Position numbers and translations under genes: made by a program. From contig CANGFP010000001.1 in NCBI GenBank assembly GCA_947453335.1, positions 1-64,000 on the forward strand: 64,000 bases of DNA, written 5' to 3'. Under the pieces are notes generated by a model. It ran no database searches. It was not told where the DNA came from and saw only the letters and a program-made list of their open reading frames with translations. The stretch comes from Opitutia bacterium (GTDB taxonomy: Bacteria; Verrucomicrobiota; Verrucomicrobiia; Opitutales; UBA953). Below, one piece after another: positions 47,725-55,571 of the stretch. How positions within the stretch are numbered: the stretch's first letter is position 1; each line of letters opens with the position of its first letter.

Positions 47725-48610
47725 CTCCAGGCTCGGTTTCGTCCTCATCCTCAGGAGCGGGGTCCGTCTCCTCCTTGCGGAGCAGGAAGAAGTGTCGGAT
47801 GACCCCCCAGGCGATGTAGCCGAGGAAGACCGCCGGGAGGGCGAATTCGCGGTAGCGATAGGCGGCCACGGCCACCAAGATGATGAGGATGAAGCCGCGG
47901 GAACGTGTCTTCGTGTTCCAATCGACCTTCTTGAAGCTGGGGAAACGCACGTTGCTGACCATCAGGTAGGAGATGATCAGCATCAGCGGCAGGAGGGTCC
48001 ACGACCAGGATTGCAAGGGCAGCACGTCCGTCTGCGCGCCAGGAGCGACCTTGATGATCTTGGAGAGCACGAGCACCAAGGAGGCCATCATGCCTGCCGC
48101 CGCGGGCGAAGGCAGGCCCACGAAATCACCTCCTGCCGCGCGTTTTTCGTTCCCGGGAACCAGAGGGTTGGTGAGCACGTTGAACCGGGCGAGGCGGACG
48201 CCGACGCACAGCAGGTAGATGAAGGCCAACAGCCAGGTCACGAGCTGGATGTCGTCGTTGGTGCCCGGGTTGATGATGAGGAAGCAGGCCATCAGCGCCG
48301 GGGCGACGCCGAAGGAGACGGTGTCCGCAATGGAATCGAACTCGGCCCCGAAGAGCGATTCGCGCTGCGTGGCGCGGGCCACGCGCCCATCGAAGAGGTC
48401 GCAGACGCAGGCGAACAGGATGAACCAGACCGCCATCACGTAGTGGTCCGAGCGGTCGGCTGCGCTGGGCGTGGTGAAGCGTGCTTCGATGCACTCCTTC
48501 ATGGCCAGGAAGCCGCACAGCATGTTGCCCGCGGTGAAGAGGTTCGGGAGGAGGTAGATGCGCGCGGCTTCCTCCGGGGAGTTGTAGCGCTGGGGGGTCG
48601 GGGTGCTCAC
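47720..48610 (-). CDS. pssA: CDP-diacylglycerol--serine O-phosphatidyltransferase
   Basis: A 296-residue CDP-alcohol phosphatidyltransferase with about eight membrane segments. The catalytic motif reads DGRVARATQRESLFGAEFD followed by SIAD, exactly DGxxAR-x8-G-x3-D-x3-D. LLPNLFTAGNMLCGFLAM is the typical PssA N-terminal segment, and VGLPSPAAAGMMAS matches the serine branch (FxGLPsPaAA). It makes phosphatidylserine, the precursor of phosphatidylethanolamine. The C-terminus is an acidic tail (APEDEDETEPGV). Followed 2 bp upstream by the RelE-like gene. Confidence 0.93.
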   Translation of the reverse strand: MSTPTPQRYNSPEEAARIYLLPNLFTAGNMLCGFLAMKECIEARFTTPSAADRSDHYVMAVWFILFACVCDLFDGRVARATQRESLFGAEFDSIADTVSFGVAPALMACFLIINPGTNDDIQLVTWLLAFIYLLCVGVRLARFNVLTNPLVPGNEKRAAGGDFVGLPSPAAAGMMASLVLVLSKIIKVAPGAQTDVLPLQSWSWTLLPLMLIISYLMVSNVRFPSFKKVDWNTKTRSRGFILIILVAVAAYRYREFALPAVFLGYIAWGVIRHFFLLRKEETDPAPEDEDETEPGV

Positions 48611-48612
48611 GG

Positions 48613-48966
48613 TCAGGATTTGTCGCCGTCGAGGTACTTCCAGAAACCGCCTTCTTGTTCGATGCGCGCCTCGTCCTCGGGGAACGGCAGGTGCGAACGG
48701 AAGGCGAAGTCCGCGTAGGTGTGGCGATGCAGGACGTAGTTGGCGAGCAGCGCGTTCTCGGTGGCTTCGAAGTAGATGCGGAACTCGCCGACGCGCAGGC
48801 GATGGTAGACGTGCCCGTCCCGGCGCACGGTGCCGAGGTCGGTGCGGCCGCGGAGCAGTTCCTCGGGCGTCAGGGAAGAGAACGCTTCGACGACCTCCAT
48901 CTGCTCCAGGGTCGGCAGCTTCGCCAACTCGCGGATCGCTTGGTCGCTGAAATTGACTTGGTACAT
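48613..48966 (-). CDS. RelE/ParE-fold protein without an evident antitoxin
   Basis: A 117-residue protein; the start at 48966 (MYQVNFSDQAIRELAKLP) was chosen. The pattern of a beta-strand, two helices and a beta-sheet with RTDLGTVRRDGHVYHRLRVGEF and RIYFEA matches the RelE/ParE toxin fold (RVGdyRviy). A C-terminal extension of about 25 residues follows. No small antitoxin gene lies upstream or downstream: it sits between pssA (2-bp gap) and a phosphatase gene (40-bp gap). It may therefore be a domesticated RelE-fold protein rather than a toxin-antitoxin module. Confidence 0.75.
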   Translation of the reverse strand: MYQVNFSDQAIRELAKLPTLEQMEVVEAFSSLTPEELLRGRTDLGTVRRDGHVYHRLRVGEFRIYFEATENALLANYVLHRHTYADFAFRSHLPFPEDEARIEQEGGFWKYLDGDKS

Positions 48967-49006
48967 CGGTGCGGAAAGCGAACCCGGCTTAGGGCGGGGT
49001 CGCAAC

Positions 49007-49468
49007 CTAACAGTTGGCCGCCGACCAGTCCGAAAGCAGGAAATCCACGCGTTTCTCGACCAGGTCGAGGACTTCCTCGAAGCCTTCGGCTTCGCCATAG
49101 TAAGGATCGGGCAACGGTTCGGTGCCGAGGAACAGCGCGACCTTCGGGAGATGTTCGGCGGGGCAACGTCGTCGGATCTCGCGGAGGTTGAGCGCGTCGG
49201 CCGCGTAGATGACGTCGAAGCGCGCGAAGTCATCGGCGGCCAGCTGGCGGGCGCGGAGCGGGGTCAGGTCATACCCGCGCAGCCGCGCGTGATGGATCGA
49301 GCGCGGGTCCGGCGGTTCGCCGACGTGGTAGGCTTCCGTGCCTACGGAATCCACCTCGACTTCGATCCCGCGACGCCGGGCCTGTTCCCGGAGCACGACT
49401 TCCGCGGTCGGGCTCCGGCAGATGTTGCCCATGCAGACGAAGAGGACCTTGCGCCGCGCGGCGGCCAT
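49007..49468 (-). CDS. Low-molecular-weight protein-tyrosine phosphatase
   Basis: A 153-residue LMW-PTP. The start at 49468 gives MAAARRKVLFVCMGNICRSP, where the P-loop C-x5-R (CMGNICR) holds the nucleophilic Cys. The general-acid Asp lies in PLPDPYYGEAEGFEEV. GTEAYHVGEPPDPRS is the conserved middle block (usual GTxxWHxGxPpDxRs). Such enzymes act on tyrosine-phosphorylated proteins, often of capsule/exopolysaccharide systems, or on small phosphate esters. The neighbour is DUF5069 (14 bp upstream). Confidence 0.92.
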   Translation of the reverse strand: MAAARRKVLFVCMGNICRSPTAEVVLREQARRRGIEVEVDSVGTEAYHVGEPPDPRSIHHARLRGYDLTPLRARQLAADDFARFDVIYAADALNLREIRRRCPAEHLPKVALFLGTEPLPDPYYGEAEGFEEVLDLVEKRVDFLLSDWSAANC

Positions 49469-49482
49469 GGCTGCAGGCGGGG

Positions 49483-49938
49483 TCAGACCTTGCCGCCGAA
49501 GCTCTGGTGGTCGTCCAAGTCGAGGACGTCGAACCAGGTCGTGATGTCCTCGCGCTTGGCGCCGGCGGGAGTGGAGGACTGGTAATGGCTGAGCCGCTCG
49601 CGACCCGCGGGGGCCGAGGGGGCGCGCTGCTCGTGGAAGGCGCTGAAGGCGGCGATCTCGTAGGCGGCGCGGGGGTGCTTGGCGTTGGCCAGCATCCAAG
49701 CGAGGACTTCGCCGTCGCCGAGGCCCTTGGCGACCTGGGCCTTGAGGGCTTCGGCGTCGATACCGAGGAAGTTCAGGACGTTCTGGTCCAAGGAGCAGTT
49801 ATAGGTGTACTCACCGTTTTTCCCGATCAGGGTAGCCCGGGCTTTGTCGAGCATGCGGGGTAGGATCACCATTCCGCCTAGGCGGCAACGGGGGCTGCGA
49901 GGGGGGTGTTCAGTCAGGTCGTAGGGGTTATAGGCCAT
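49483..49938 (-). CDS. DUF5069 family protein
   Basis: A 151-residue soluble protein. YDLTEHPPRSPRCRLGGMVILPRMLDKARATL (a longer conserved stretch, residues about 6-37), followed by GEYTYNCSLDQNVLNFLG, is the DUF5069 signature found widely in Verrucomicrobiota. No function is established. The last third is less conserved. The gene diverges from the hemX-type gene over 76 bp, with an 8-bp inverted repeat whose arm starts 2 bases upstream of its ATG. Confidence 0.85.
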   Translation of the reverse strand: MAYNPYDLTEHPPRSPRCRLGGMVILPRMLDKARATLIGKNGEYTYNCSLDQNVLNFLGIDAEALKAQVAKGLGDGEVLAWMLANAKHPRAAYEIAAFSAFHEQRAPSAPAGRERLSHYQSSTPAGAKREDITTWFDVLDLDDHQSFGGKV

Positions 49939-49940
49939 AA

Positions 49941-50014
49941 TTTGGCAAAAATGGGGCTTTTTCTGGGTTTCGCAAGAAAACAGGGATAATACCTATGGAT
50001 GGGGGGTTGCCAAA
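49941..50014. repeat. Inverted repeat TTTGGCAA/TTGCCAAA flanking divergent start codons
   Basis: TTTGGCAA at 49941-49948 and TTGCCAAA at 50007-50014 are exact inverted copies at the two ends of the divergent gap. One arm ends at the base before the hemX-type ATG, the other two bases before the DUF5069 ATG. So both genes begin right after TTGCCAAA, with no Shine-Dalgarno sequence in that space. Confidence 0.6.
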
Positions 50015-50872
50015 ATGTCACACCTCACTCTAACTCTAGGGATGCCCCTCTTGGCAGGTGATACCCCCCTCCCCTTTCCGCAAGGGGCTTTGGCCATGGC
50101 CTGCGCGTTCATTTTCTTGATCGGCGCGGCTTGGGATTGGCAGGTCAAGTCCGGGACTGCGGACCCGGCCATGCGTTCCGGTGGACTCTGGTTCCTGCGC
50201 CTGGGCTGGCTGCTCCTTACGGCTGGCTTGGCCTACGATGGCCTGACCCGCAACACGCTGCCGGTCGATACTTCCGCCGGGCTCCTGCTGTCGATCGGCT
50301 GGGGGCTCGCGGGCGTGGCGATCTTCCTGGATCTCACGTTCGACCATCGCCTACCGGTCTGGGTGATCTCCTCGGCGACCATGGTCAGCGTCTTTGTCGC
50401 GACCCGGTTGGGCGGCGAAGGGCATGCCTTCGCGTCCACGGTCAAGCCGCTGATCCGCCTGCACATCGGCGCGACGATCCTCGCCTATTGTCTGCTCGTC
50501 GCGCAGGCCCTGAACGCGCTCGTCTATCTCCTGCAGGACCGCGCGTTGGCGCGCCGTCGTTTCGGCGGCATCTATGGTCTCCTGCCGGCGTTGGTCCCGC
50601 TGGACAAGATCGGCGCCAACCTGCTCGGCGCGGCGGTCTGGATGCTTGGCCTCTCCGTCGTCATCGGCGCGGTCGATGGTTTCGCCTCCGTCACCGGTTT
50701 CGCCAATCCGCCGAAGCTCCTGCTCGCCGCCGTCACCTTGGGCGCGGCCGCTTCCCTGCTCTTCCTCCGGCGGCGCGGGGCGATCGGCGGCGCGGCCTTC
50801 GCCCGCGGCTCCCTGTGGATCCTCCTGCCCGCGCTCGCCGCGCTGTGGCTCGCCTTGCCGACCGCCCGATGA
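50015..50872 (+). CDS. HemX/CcsA-like cytochrome c assembly family membrane protein
   Basis: A 285-residue polytopic protein with about eight membrane helices. Its position directly before hemA (4-bp overlap), the LHIGATILAYCLLVAQALNA helix and the pattern YLLQDRALARR match the HemX/CcsA (CytC_asm) family. HemX proteins are linked to glutamyl-tRNA reductase stability, and CcsA relatives handle heme export. The WWD motif of true CcsA is not obvious, so HemX is the better call. The start at 50015 follows an inverted repeat immediately. Confidence 0.8.
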   Translation: MSHLTLTLGMPLLAGDTPLPFPQGALAMACAFIFLIGAAWDWQVKSGTADPAMRSGGLWFLRLGWLLLTAGLAYDGLTRNTLPVDTSAGLLLSIGWGLAGVAIFLDLTFDHRLPVWVISSATMVSVFVATRLGGEGHAFASTVKPLIRLHIGATILAYCLLVAQALNALVYLLQDRALARRRFGGIYGLLPALVPLDKIGANLLGAAVWMLGLSVVIGAVDGFASVTGFANPPKLLLAAVTLGAAASLLFLRRRGAIGGAAFARGSLWILLPALAALWLALPTAR

Positions 50873-51909
50873 GCGCGCGTCCTTCCACCTTGGTGGCGCT
50901 CAGCGCCACGCACCACACCGCCGGGCTCGACGCGCGCGCCGCGTTCAGCGTCCCGCCGGCGGGCGTCGAGGCGTTCTATCGCGCGGCGCGCGAAGCGGGT
51001 CTCGGCGAGGTCGTGCTGCTCGCGACCTGCAACCGGCTCGAGGCCTACGCGATCGGCGATGAGGCCGCGGCGCTCCACGCTCGCGCCGCGCTCATCCAGG
51101 CCACCGGCGTGCCGCCCGCCGAACTCGACCGCCATCTGCGGCCGATCCCCGGCCTGCAGGCCGTCGAGCACCTCTTCGCCGTCGTGTCGGGCCTGGATTC
51201 GCAGATGATCGGCGAGGCCGAGATCGCCGGCCAGGCCAAGGACGCCTACGCCGACGCCTTGGCGCGCGGCATGACGGGTCCCGTGCTCAACCGCATCTTC
51301 CAGCGGGCCTTCCAGGCCGGCGCCTGGGCGCGTACGCACACCGGCATCTCGCAAGGCCAGGTCAGCCTCGGCAACGTCGCCGTCGAGCTCGCGACGCGCG
51401 TCTTCGGGCGGCTCGCCGAGGCGCGCGTCCTCGTCCTCGGCACCGGCGACGTCGGCCGCCAGGTCGTCCAGGCGCTCGTCTCGCGCGGCGCCACGCAGGT
51501 GTCCGTCGCCTCCCGCACGTTCGAGAACGCGCGCGTCCTCGCCGAGGAGTTCGCCGGCGCCTCGCTGACGTTGGCGGACGCCCTGCAGCAGGCCCATGCC
51601 CACGATGTCATCGTCGGCTGCGCGTCGGTCGAGCGCGCGCTGCTCGACGCGGACGCGGTGCGCGAACTCGCCCGCCGTCGCCAAGGCCGCCCGCTGCTGC
51701 TCGTCGACCTCGGCGTCCCGCGCAACTTCGACGCCGCGAGCCGTTCCGTCGAAGGCGCCTACCTCTGCGACCTCGACGACCTCGCCGGCGTCGCCAATGC
51801 GAACCTCCAGGCCCGCCTGGCCGAGGTGGACCGCGCGCGCGCCGCGCTCGGCGAGAAGGCCGCCCGCGCCTGGGGCGCCACCCAACGACCTGAATCCGGA
51901 ACCCCATGA
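50869..51909 (+). CDS. hemA: Glutamyl-tRNA reductase, short form
   Basis: A 346-residue GluTR, first enzyme of C5 tetrapyrrole synthesis. The catalytic Cys54 lies in LLATCNRLEAYAI. AVVSGLDSQMIGEAEIAGQ and VLVLGTGDVGRQVVQAL (NADPH site) are clear, and LLLVDLGVPRNFD closes the NADPH domain. Usual GluTRs have about 420 residues; this one stops shortly after the start of the spinal helix, so the C-terminal dimerisation domain is missing. Short versions are also known in chlamydiae, to my recollection. It overlaps the upstream hemX-type gene and the downstream regulator gene by 4 bp each. Confidence 0.93.
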   Translation: MSARPSTLVALSATHHTAGLDARAAFSVPPAGVEAFYRAAREAGLGEVVLLATCNRLEAYAIGDEAAALHARAALIQATGVPPAELDRHLRPIPGLQAVEHLFAVVSGLDSQMIGEAEIAGQAKDAYADALARGMTGPVLNRIFQRAFQAGAWARTHTGISQGQVSLGNVAVELATRVFGRLAEARVLVLGTGDVGRQVVQALVSRGATQVSVASRTFENARVLAEEFAGASLTLADALQQAHAHDVIVGCASVERALLDADAVRELARRRQGRPLLLVDLGVPRNFDAASRSVEGAYLCDLDDLAGVANANLQARLAEVDRARAALGEKAARAWGATQRPESGTP

Positions 51910-53294
51910 AGCCCACCGTCCTGATCGTCGATGACGAGAAGCACACGCGCGACGGCCTGCGCGCGGCGCTCGAAGACAAGTACGAGACCTTTGTCGCGAA
52001 GGACGCGGCCGAGGCCGCGCGCCTGATGCAGGACGTCCCGCCCGACGCCGTGCTCACCGACCTCCGCATGGCCGGCGAGGACGGCATGGCCGTGATTGAC
52101 CGCGCGCTCAAGCTCTCGCCCCAGCCCGTCTGCCTCATGATGACGGCCTACGGGGACGTCGAGACGGCGGTGCGCGCGATGAGCCACGGGGCGTACTGGT
52201 TCCTCCAGAAGCCGGTCGACCTCCGGCAGGTCGAGCTGCTGCTGGAGCGCGGCCTCAAGGCGCGCGCGACCGAGAAGGAGGTCGCCGTCCTGAAGACGCG
52301 CCTCGACCGCAAGTTCTCGCTCGGCGAGGTCGTCGGTTCCTCCGCCGCCCTGCAGCATGCCATCGAGCAGGTGCGTTCGGTGGCGACCTCGAACGCGACC
52401 GTCCTCCTGCTCGGCGAGACCGGCACGGGCAAGGAGCTCTTCGCGCAGATGATCCATCAGGCCAGCCCGCGCGCGAAGGGGCCGTTCATGGCCGTCCATT
52501 GCGCGGCCATCCCGGCCAACCTGCTGGAGAGCGAGCTCTTCGGCCACGAGAAGGGTTCCTTCACCGGCGCGAACGAACGCCGCGTCGGGCGGTTCGAGTC
52601 GGCCGACGGCGGGACCCTCTTCCTCGACGAGATCGGGGAGATCGACGCGACGACGCAGATCAAGCTGCTGCGTTTCCTGGAGACGCGCAGCGTCGAGCGC
52701 CTCGGGTCGCATAAGCCCATCCCCCTCGACCTGCGCCTGGTGTGCGCGACCAACCGCGACCTGCAGCAGATGGTGAAGGAGGGGAAGTTCCGCGAGGACC
52801 TCTTCTACCGGTTGTCCGTGGTGCCCCTGCGCATGCCGCCGTTGCGCGAACGCCAGGACGACATCCCGCTCCTGCTCGCCCATTACCTCAAGCGGTTCTC
52901 CGGCGAGAACAACCTCCCGGAGGCTCGCCTCTCCGCGGACGCCTTGGCCGCGCTCGGTCGCTACCCGTGGCCCGGCAACATCCGCGAGCTGCGCAACACG
53001 TGCGAGAACCTCGCGGTGCTGCGCGCCGGCAAGGTGGTCGCGGCGGCGGACCTCGATCCGCGCTACACGCAGCCGATCGCCGGCGCCGGCGTGTCCCGGC
53101 CCATCCTGCCCGTCGCCTCGGGCGGCATGTTCGACAAGGAGCAGAACGAGAAGGAGCTGCTCAAGCAGGCGCTCGCCTCGGCCTCCGGCAACCGCACCAA
53201 GGCGGCCGAACTGCTGGGCATCTCGCGCCGTACGCTGCATCGCAAGCTGCTGCAATGGCCCGAGCTCGAAGCCGGGGAGACGCCGCATGCTTAG
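51906..53294 (+). CDS. NtrC-family sigma-54-dependent response regulator
   Basis: A 462-residue regulator with three domains. A receiver domain (residues 1-120, phospho-acceptor Asp in AVLTDLRMAGEDG, Lys in LQKPVD) comes first. The AAA+ domain (about 135-375) has Walker A LLGETGTGKELFA, the sigma-54 contact loop GHEKGSFTGANER (GSFTGA rather than GAFTGA) and Walker B LFLDEIGEID. The third is a Fis-type HTH (NRTKAAELLGISRRTLHRKL). It activates RpoN promoters. No partner histidine kinase is adjacent; the flanking genes are hemA and a PstS-like protein, both overlapping it. Confidence 0.93.
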   Translation: MKPTVLIVDDEKHTRDGLRAALEDKYETFVAKDAAEAARLMQDVPPDAVLTDLRMAGEDGMAVIDRALKLSPQPVCLMMTAYGDVETAVRAMSHGAYWFLQKPVDLRQVELLLERGLKARATEKEVAVLKTRLDRKFSLGEVVGSSAALQHAIEQVRSVATSNATVLLLGETGTGKELFAQMIHQASPRAKGPFMAVHCAAIPANLLESELFGHEKGSFTGANERRVGRFESADGGTLFLDEIGEIDATTQIKLLRFLETRSVERLGSHKPIPLDLRLVCATNRDLQQMVKEGKFREDLFYRLSVVPLRMPPLRERQDDIPLLLAHYLKRFSGENNLPEARLSADALAALGRYPWPGNIRELRNTCENLAVLRAGKVVAAADLDPRYTQPIAGAGVSRPILPVASGGMFDKEQNEKELLKQALASASGNRTKAAELLGISRRTLHRKLLQWPELEAGETPHA

Positions 53295-54141
53295 GTCGGG
53301 TGTCTGGCTGTTCGCCGCGGTCGCCGCTTTCGGCGCCGACATCGTGGGCTCCGACCTCCTGAAGGCCGCGTTGACGGACGGGTTGCGTCAGGCTGCGCCG
53401 CGGTCGACCGTCGATCTCGCCGGCAGCCTGCCGGGCCGCCGCGCCCTCGCCGACGGCCGTGCGTCGGTCGGGCTGCTTTTCCTGAAGGAAGGGGAAGCGG
53501 AACCCGCCGCGCCGTCCGGCCAAAGCTTCCAGCGCTACTTGTTGGCGAACGCCGCCGTGGTCGTCGCCGTCCATAAGACCAACGCGCAACCGCAGGTCAG
53601 CTTCGCCGACCTCAACAGCCTCTTGGCGAAGGATCCCAAGGTCTACTACGTGAACTGGAACGACCTCGCCGGAGGCAACCAGTCGGATACGATCCTGACC
53701 TATCTCTACGCTCCGCATGGGGCTTTCACCAGGGAACTGCTCCAAGGCGTCGTGCTCGTCGGTCAACCCTACCGTGCGGAGGTCAATTGGGTCATGGATT
53801 GGGCGCCGGTCGGCCAGAGCTTGGCCAACCGTCCGGCGACTTTGGCTTTCGCCCCGGCCTTGCCTGCTGGTTCCGAGGGCCGGGTGCTCCAGGTCTCCGA
53901 TGGGCGTCCAGGGAAGTCCCAGACGGCCTATGCTCCCGATGAGATGAATATCTACAACGGGGATTACCCTCTTCGCCTACCCTTGTACCTCTATGTGCGT
54001 TCCGACCGCCAAGCCGCCCATAAAGAGGGCCTGAAATGGCTGTTTTCCGAGGCCGCTGCCGACAGGATCCGCGCGGCCGGGCTCTACCCTGCCCCGAAGG
54101 CTATTCGGGAGCGTTTAGCCCAAAGGCTTGACAGCCGCTAG
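53287..54141 (+). CDS. PstS-like phosphate-binding protein
   Basis: A 284-residue exported protein with a short signal (MLRSGVWLFAAVAAFGA). It keeps the PBP-like fold of PstS: IVGSDLLKAALTDGL near the start, LLANAAVVVAVHKTN, VSFADLNSLLAKDP and the C-terminal YPLRLPLYLYVRSDRQ, which matches the PstS YPiarplYlyv motif. No pstCAB genes are nearby. Its 5' end overlaps the sigma-54 regulator by 8 bp, and the gene faces phoR across a tRNA. It may sense or capture phosphate rather than feed a local transporter. Confidence 0.8.
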   Translation: MLRSGVWLFAAVAAFGADIVGSDLLKAALTDGLRQAAPRSTVDLAGSLPGRRALADGRASVGLLFLKEGEAEPAAPSGQSFQRYLLANAAVVVAVHKTNAQPQVSFADLNSLLAKDPKVYYVNWNDLAGGNQSDTILTYLYAPHGAFTRELLQGVVLVGQPYRAEVNWVMDWAPVGQSLANRPATLAFAPALPAGSEGRVLQVSDGRPGKSQTAYAPDEMNIYNGDYPLRLPLYLYVRSDRQAAHKEGLKWLFSEAAADRIRAAGLYPAPKAIRERLAQRLDSR

Positions 54142-54156
54142 GCAGATTGGTCTGCT
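54128..54156 (+). promoter_or_regulatory. Putative sigma-70 promoter for tRNA-Gly
   Basis: A perfect -35 hexamer TTGACA (54128-54133) lies inside the last codons of the PstS-like gene. With 17-bp spacing the -10 would be TCTGCT (54151-54156), a weak match. The transcript would begin about 5 bases before the tRNA. Confidence 0.4.
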
Positions 54157-54168
54157 TCCCTTCCGAAA

Positions 54169-54243
54169 GCGCGCGTAGCTCAATGGTAGAGTACCACCTT
54201 GCCAAGGTGGCTGTTGCTGGTTCAAGTCCAGTCGCGCGCTCCA
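54169..54243 (+). tRNA. tRNA-Gly (anticodon GCC)
   Basis: A full cloverleaf can be drawn. The acceptor stem GCGCGCG pairs with CGCGCGC. The D arm is GCTC-AATGGTA-GAGT. The anticodon stem is CCACC/GGTGG with loop TTGCCAA (anticodon GCC, reading GGC/GGU). The T arm is GCTGG-TTCAAGT-CCAGT. The discriminator is T and the CCA end is encoded (54241-54243). A terminator follows at 54251, so it is probably a single-gene transcript. Confidence 0.96.
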
Positions 54244-54250
54244 CTTTAAA

Positions 54251-54279
54251 CCCACCTTCAACGGTGGGTTTTCTGTTTT
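54251..54279 (+). terminator. Bidirectional rho-independent terminator after tRNA-Gly
   Basis: CCCACC-TTCAAC-GGTGGG (54251-54268) is followed by TTTTCTGTTTT. On the other strand the same stem is followed by TTTAAA, so it can also end phoR transcription, whose stop codon overlaps the T-run. Confidence 0.85.
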
Positions 54280-55522
54280 AGGAGGCGGTCGGCAGGGTCA
54301 CCGTCACCTTGAGGCCCTTCGGTCGGACGTTGTCGGCCGTCACCGAGCCACCATGGAGTTCCGCGACCTGGCGGACGATGCTGAGCCCCAGGCCGCTGCC
54401 GCCCGCCCGGCGGGACTTGTCCGTCCGGTAGAACCGGTCGAAGAGCCGCGGTAGGTCGACCGCGGCGACGCCGGCGCCGTCGTCCTGCACTTCCAGCGCG
54501 ACGCCGCCCGGGACATGCGAGGTGCGGATCAGGAGCCGCGAAGCTCCTGCGGCGTGCGCCAGCGCGTTCTCGATCAGGTTCTGCACCAGACGCCGGGCCT
54601 GGACCGGGTCGGCCGCGGCCGTCTCCTCCGCGCGGAGCTCGAGCTCGACGGCGACCTTCGCCGCGCGACAGCGCGGCCCGAGCTCTTCGGCGACCTCGCG
54701 GCACGCGCGATGCAGCGCGCCGGCCTCGCGCCGCATCAGGTGCGGCGAACTCTCGAGGCTGGCCAGCGCGAGCAGCCCTTCGACGAGCCCTTGCAGGCGT
54801 CCGACCGAGGACACGATCTTCTGGATGAAGCGCGCCCGGTCCTCGGGCGTCATCGTCGCGTGGTCGTCGGCGAGCGTCTCGGCGTAGCCGCGGAGGATCG
54901 TCACGGGCGTCCGCAGGTCATGCGAGACATTCGTGACGAAGTCGCGCTCCATCGCCTGGAGGCGTTTGAGCGCCGTGACTTCCGCGAGCACGAAGATGAC
55001 CGCGCCTTCGCCGAAGGCCTCGGGGTCGGTGCGCGCGCCGGCGGCCTGGATCCAGGCGTCCGCCAGCGGCGCGCGGTGCAGGAGGATGGTGTCCCCCGCC
55101 CGGCCTTCGCGCCGCACCTGGCGGATGAGCTCGATGAAGTCCGCGCTGCGCACGAGCGGCACGATGGGTCCGCCGAGGTCCGCGTCCGAGAGGCCGAACA
55201 GCGCGCGCGCCGCGGGGTTCGCGAGGCGCAGCCGATCCTGCGCGTCGACGACCAGCACCGCGTCCGTGAGGGGCGCGAGCAGCGCTTCGACGCGCTTGGC
55301 CGCGGCGGAACGGATCTCCGTCTCGGTCAGCGTGCGGCCTTCGATGGCGCTGAAGAGCTCGTCGAGGCGGAGCCGGCGGATCAGCCAGCCCGTCGGCCGC
55401 GCCTCCGCCGGCGCGCCGAGCAGCGCGCGCCGCGACCAGCGCAGGCAACGCAGGAGCTCCGCGACGCACCAGCCCGATAGGCAGAGCCCGCCGGCGAGGA
55501 GCGTCCAGGGAAGCCAGGTCAT
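54278..55522 (-). CDS. phoR: PhoR-type sensor histidine kinase
   Basis: A 414-residue kinase. A short N-terminal membrane helix (LLAGGLCLSGWCVAELL) is followed by a PAS domain (DAVLVVDAQDRLRLANPAAR). The HisKA H-box FVTNVSHDLRTPVTILRGYAETL-type motif (His in NVSHDLRTP) comes next. The HATPase domain has NLIENALAHA (N box), DDGAGVAAVDLPRLFDRFYR (G1/F) and GGSGLGLSIVRQ (G2). It pairs with the phoB-like gene 49 bp upstream. The domain order is that of PhoR, which controls the phosphate-starvation response; a PstS-like gene next door supports this. Confidence 0.88.
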   Translation of the reverse strand: MTWLPWTLLAGGLCLSGWCVAELLRCLRWSRRALLGAPAEARPTGWLIRRLRLDELFSAIEGRTLTETEIRSAAAKRVEALLAPLTDAVLVVDAQDRLRLANPAARALFGLSDADLGGPIVPLVRSADFIELIRQVRREGRAGDTILLHRAPLADAWIQAAGARTDPEAFGEGAVIFVLAEVTALKRLQAMERDFVTNVSHDLRTPVTILRGYAETLADDHATMTPEDRARFIQKIVSSVGRLQGLVEGLLALASLESSPHLMRREAGALHRACREVAEELGPRCRAAKVAVELELRAEETAAADPVQARRLVQNLIENALAHAAGASRLLIRTSHVPGGVALEVQDDGAGVAAVDLPRLFDRFYRTDKSRRAGGSGLGLSIVRQVAELHGGSVTADNVRPKGLKVTVTLPTAS

Positions 55523-55571
55523 CGGTGGAGGAGCGTGCGCGGCGGCGAGGACGCGGGCGAGCGCAAAGCGG

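Noticed and set aside
48613-48966. RelBE-type toxin-antitoxin module
   Set aside because: No antitoxin-like frame exists in the 2-bp and 40-bp gaps around the gene.
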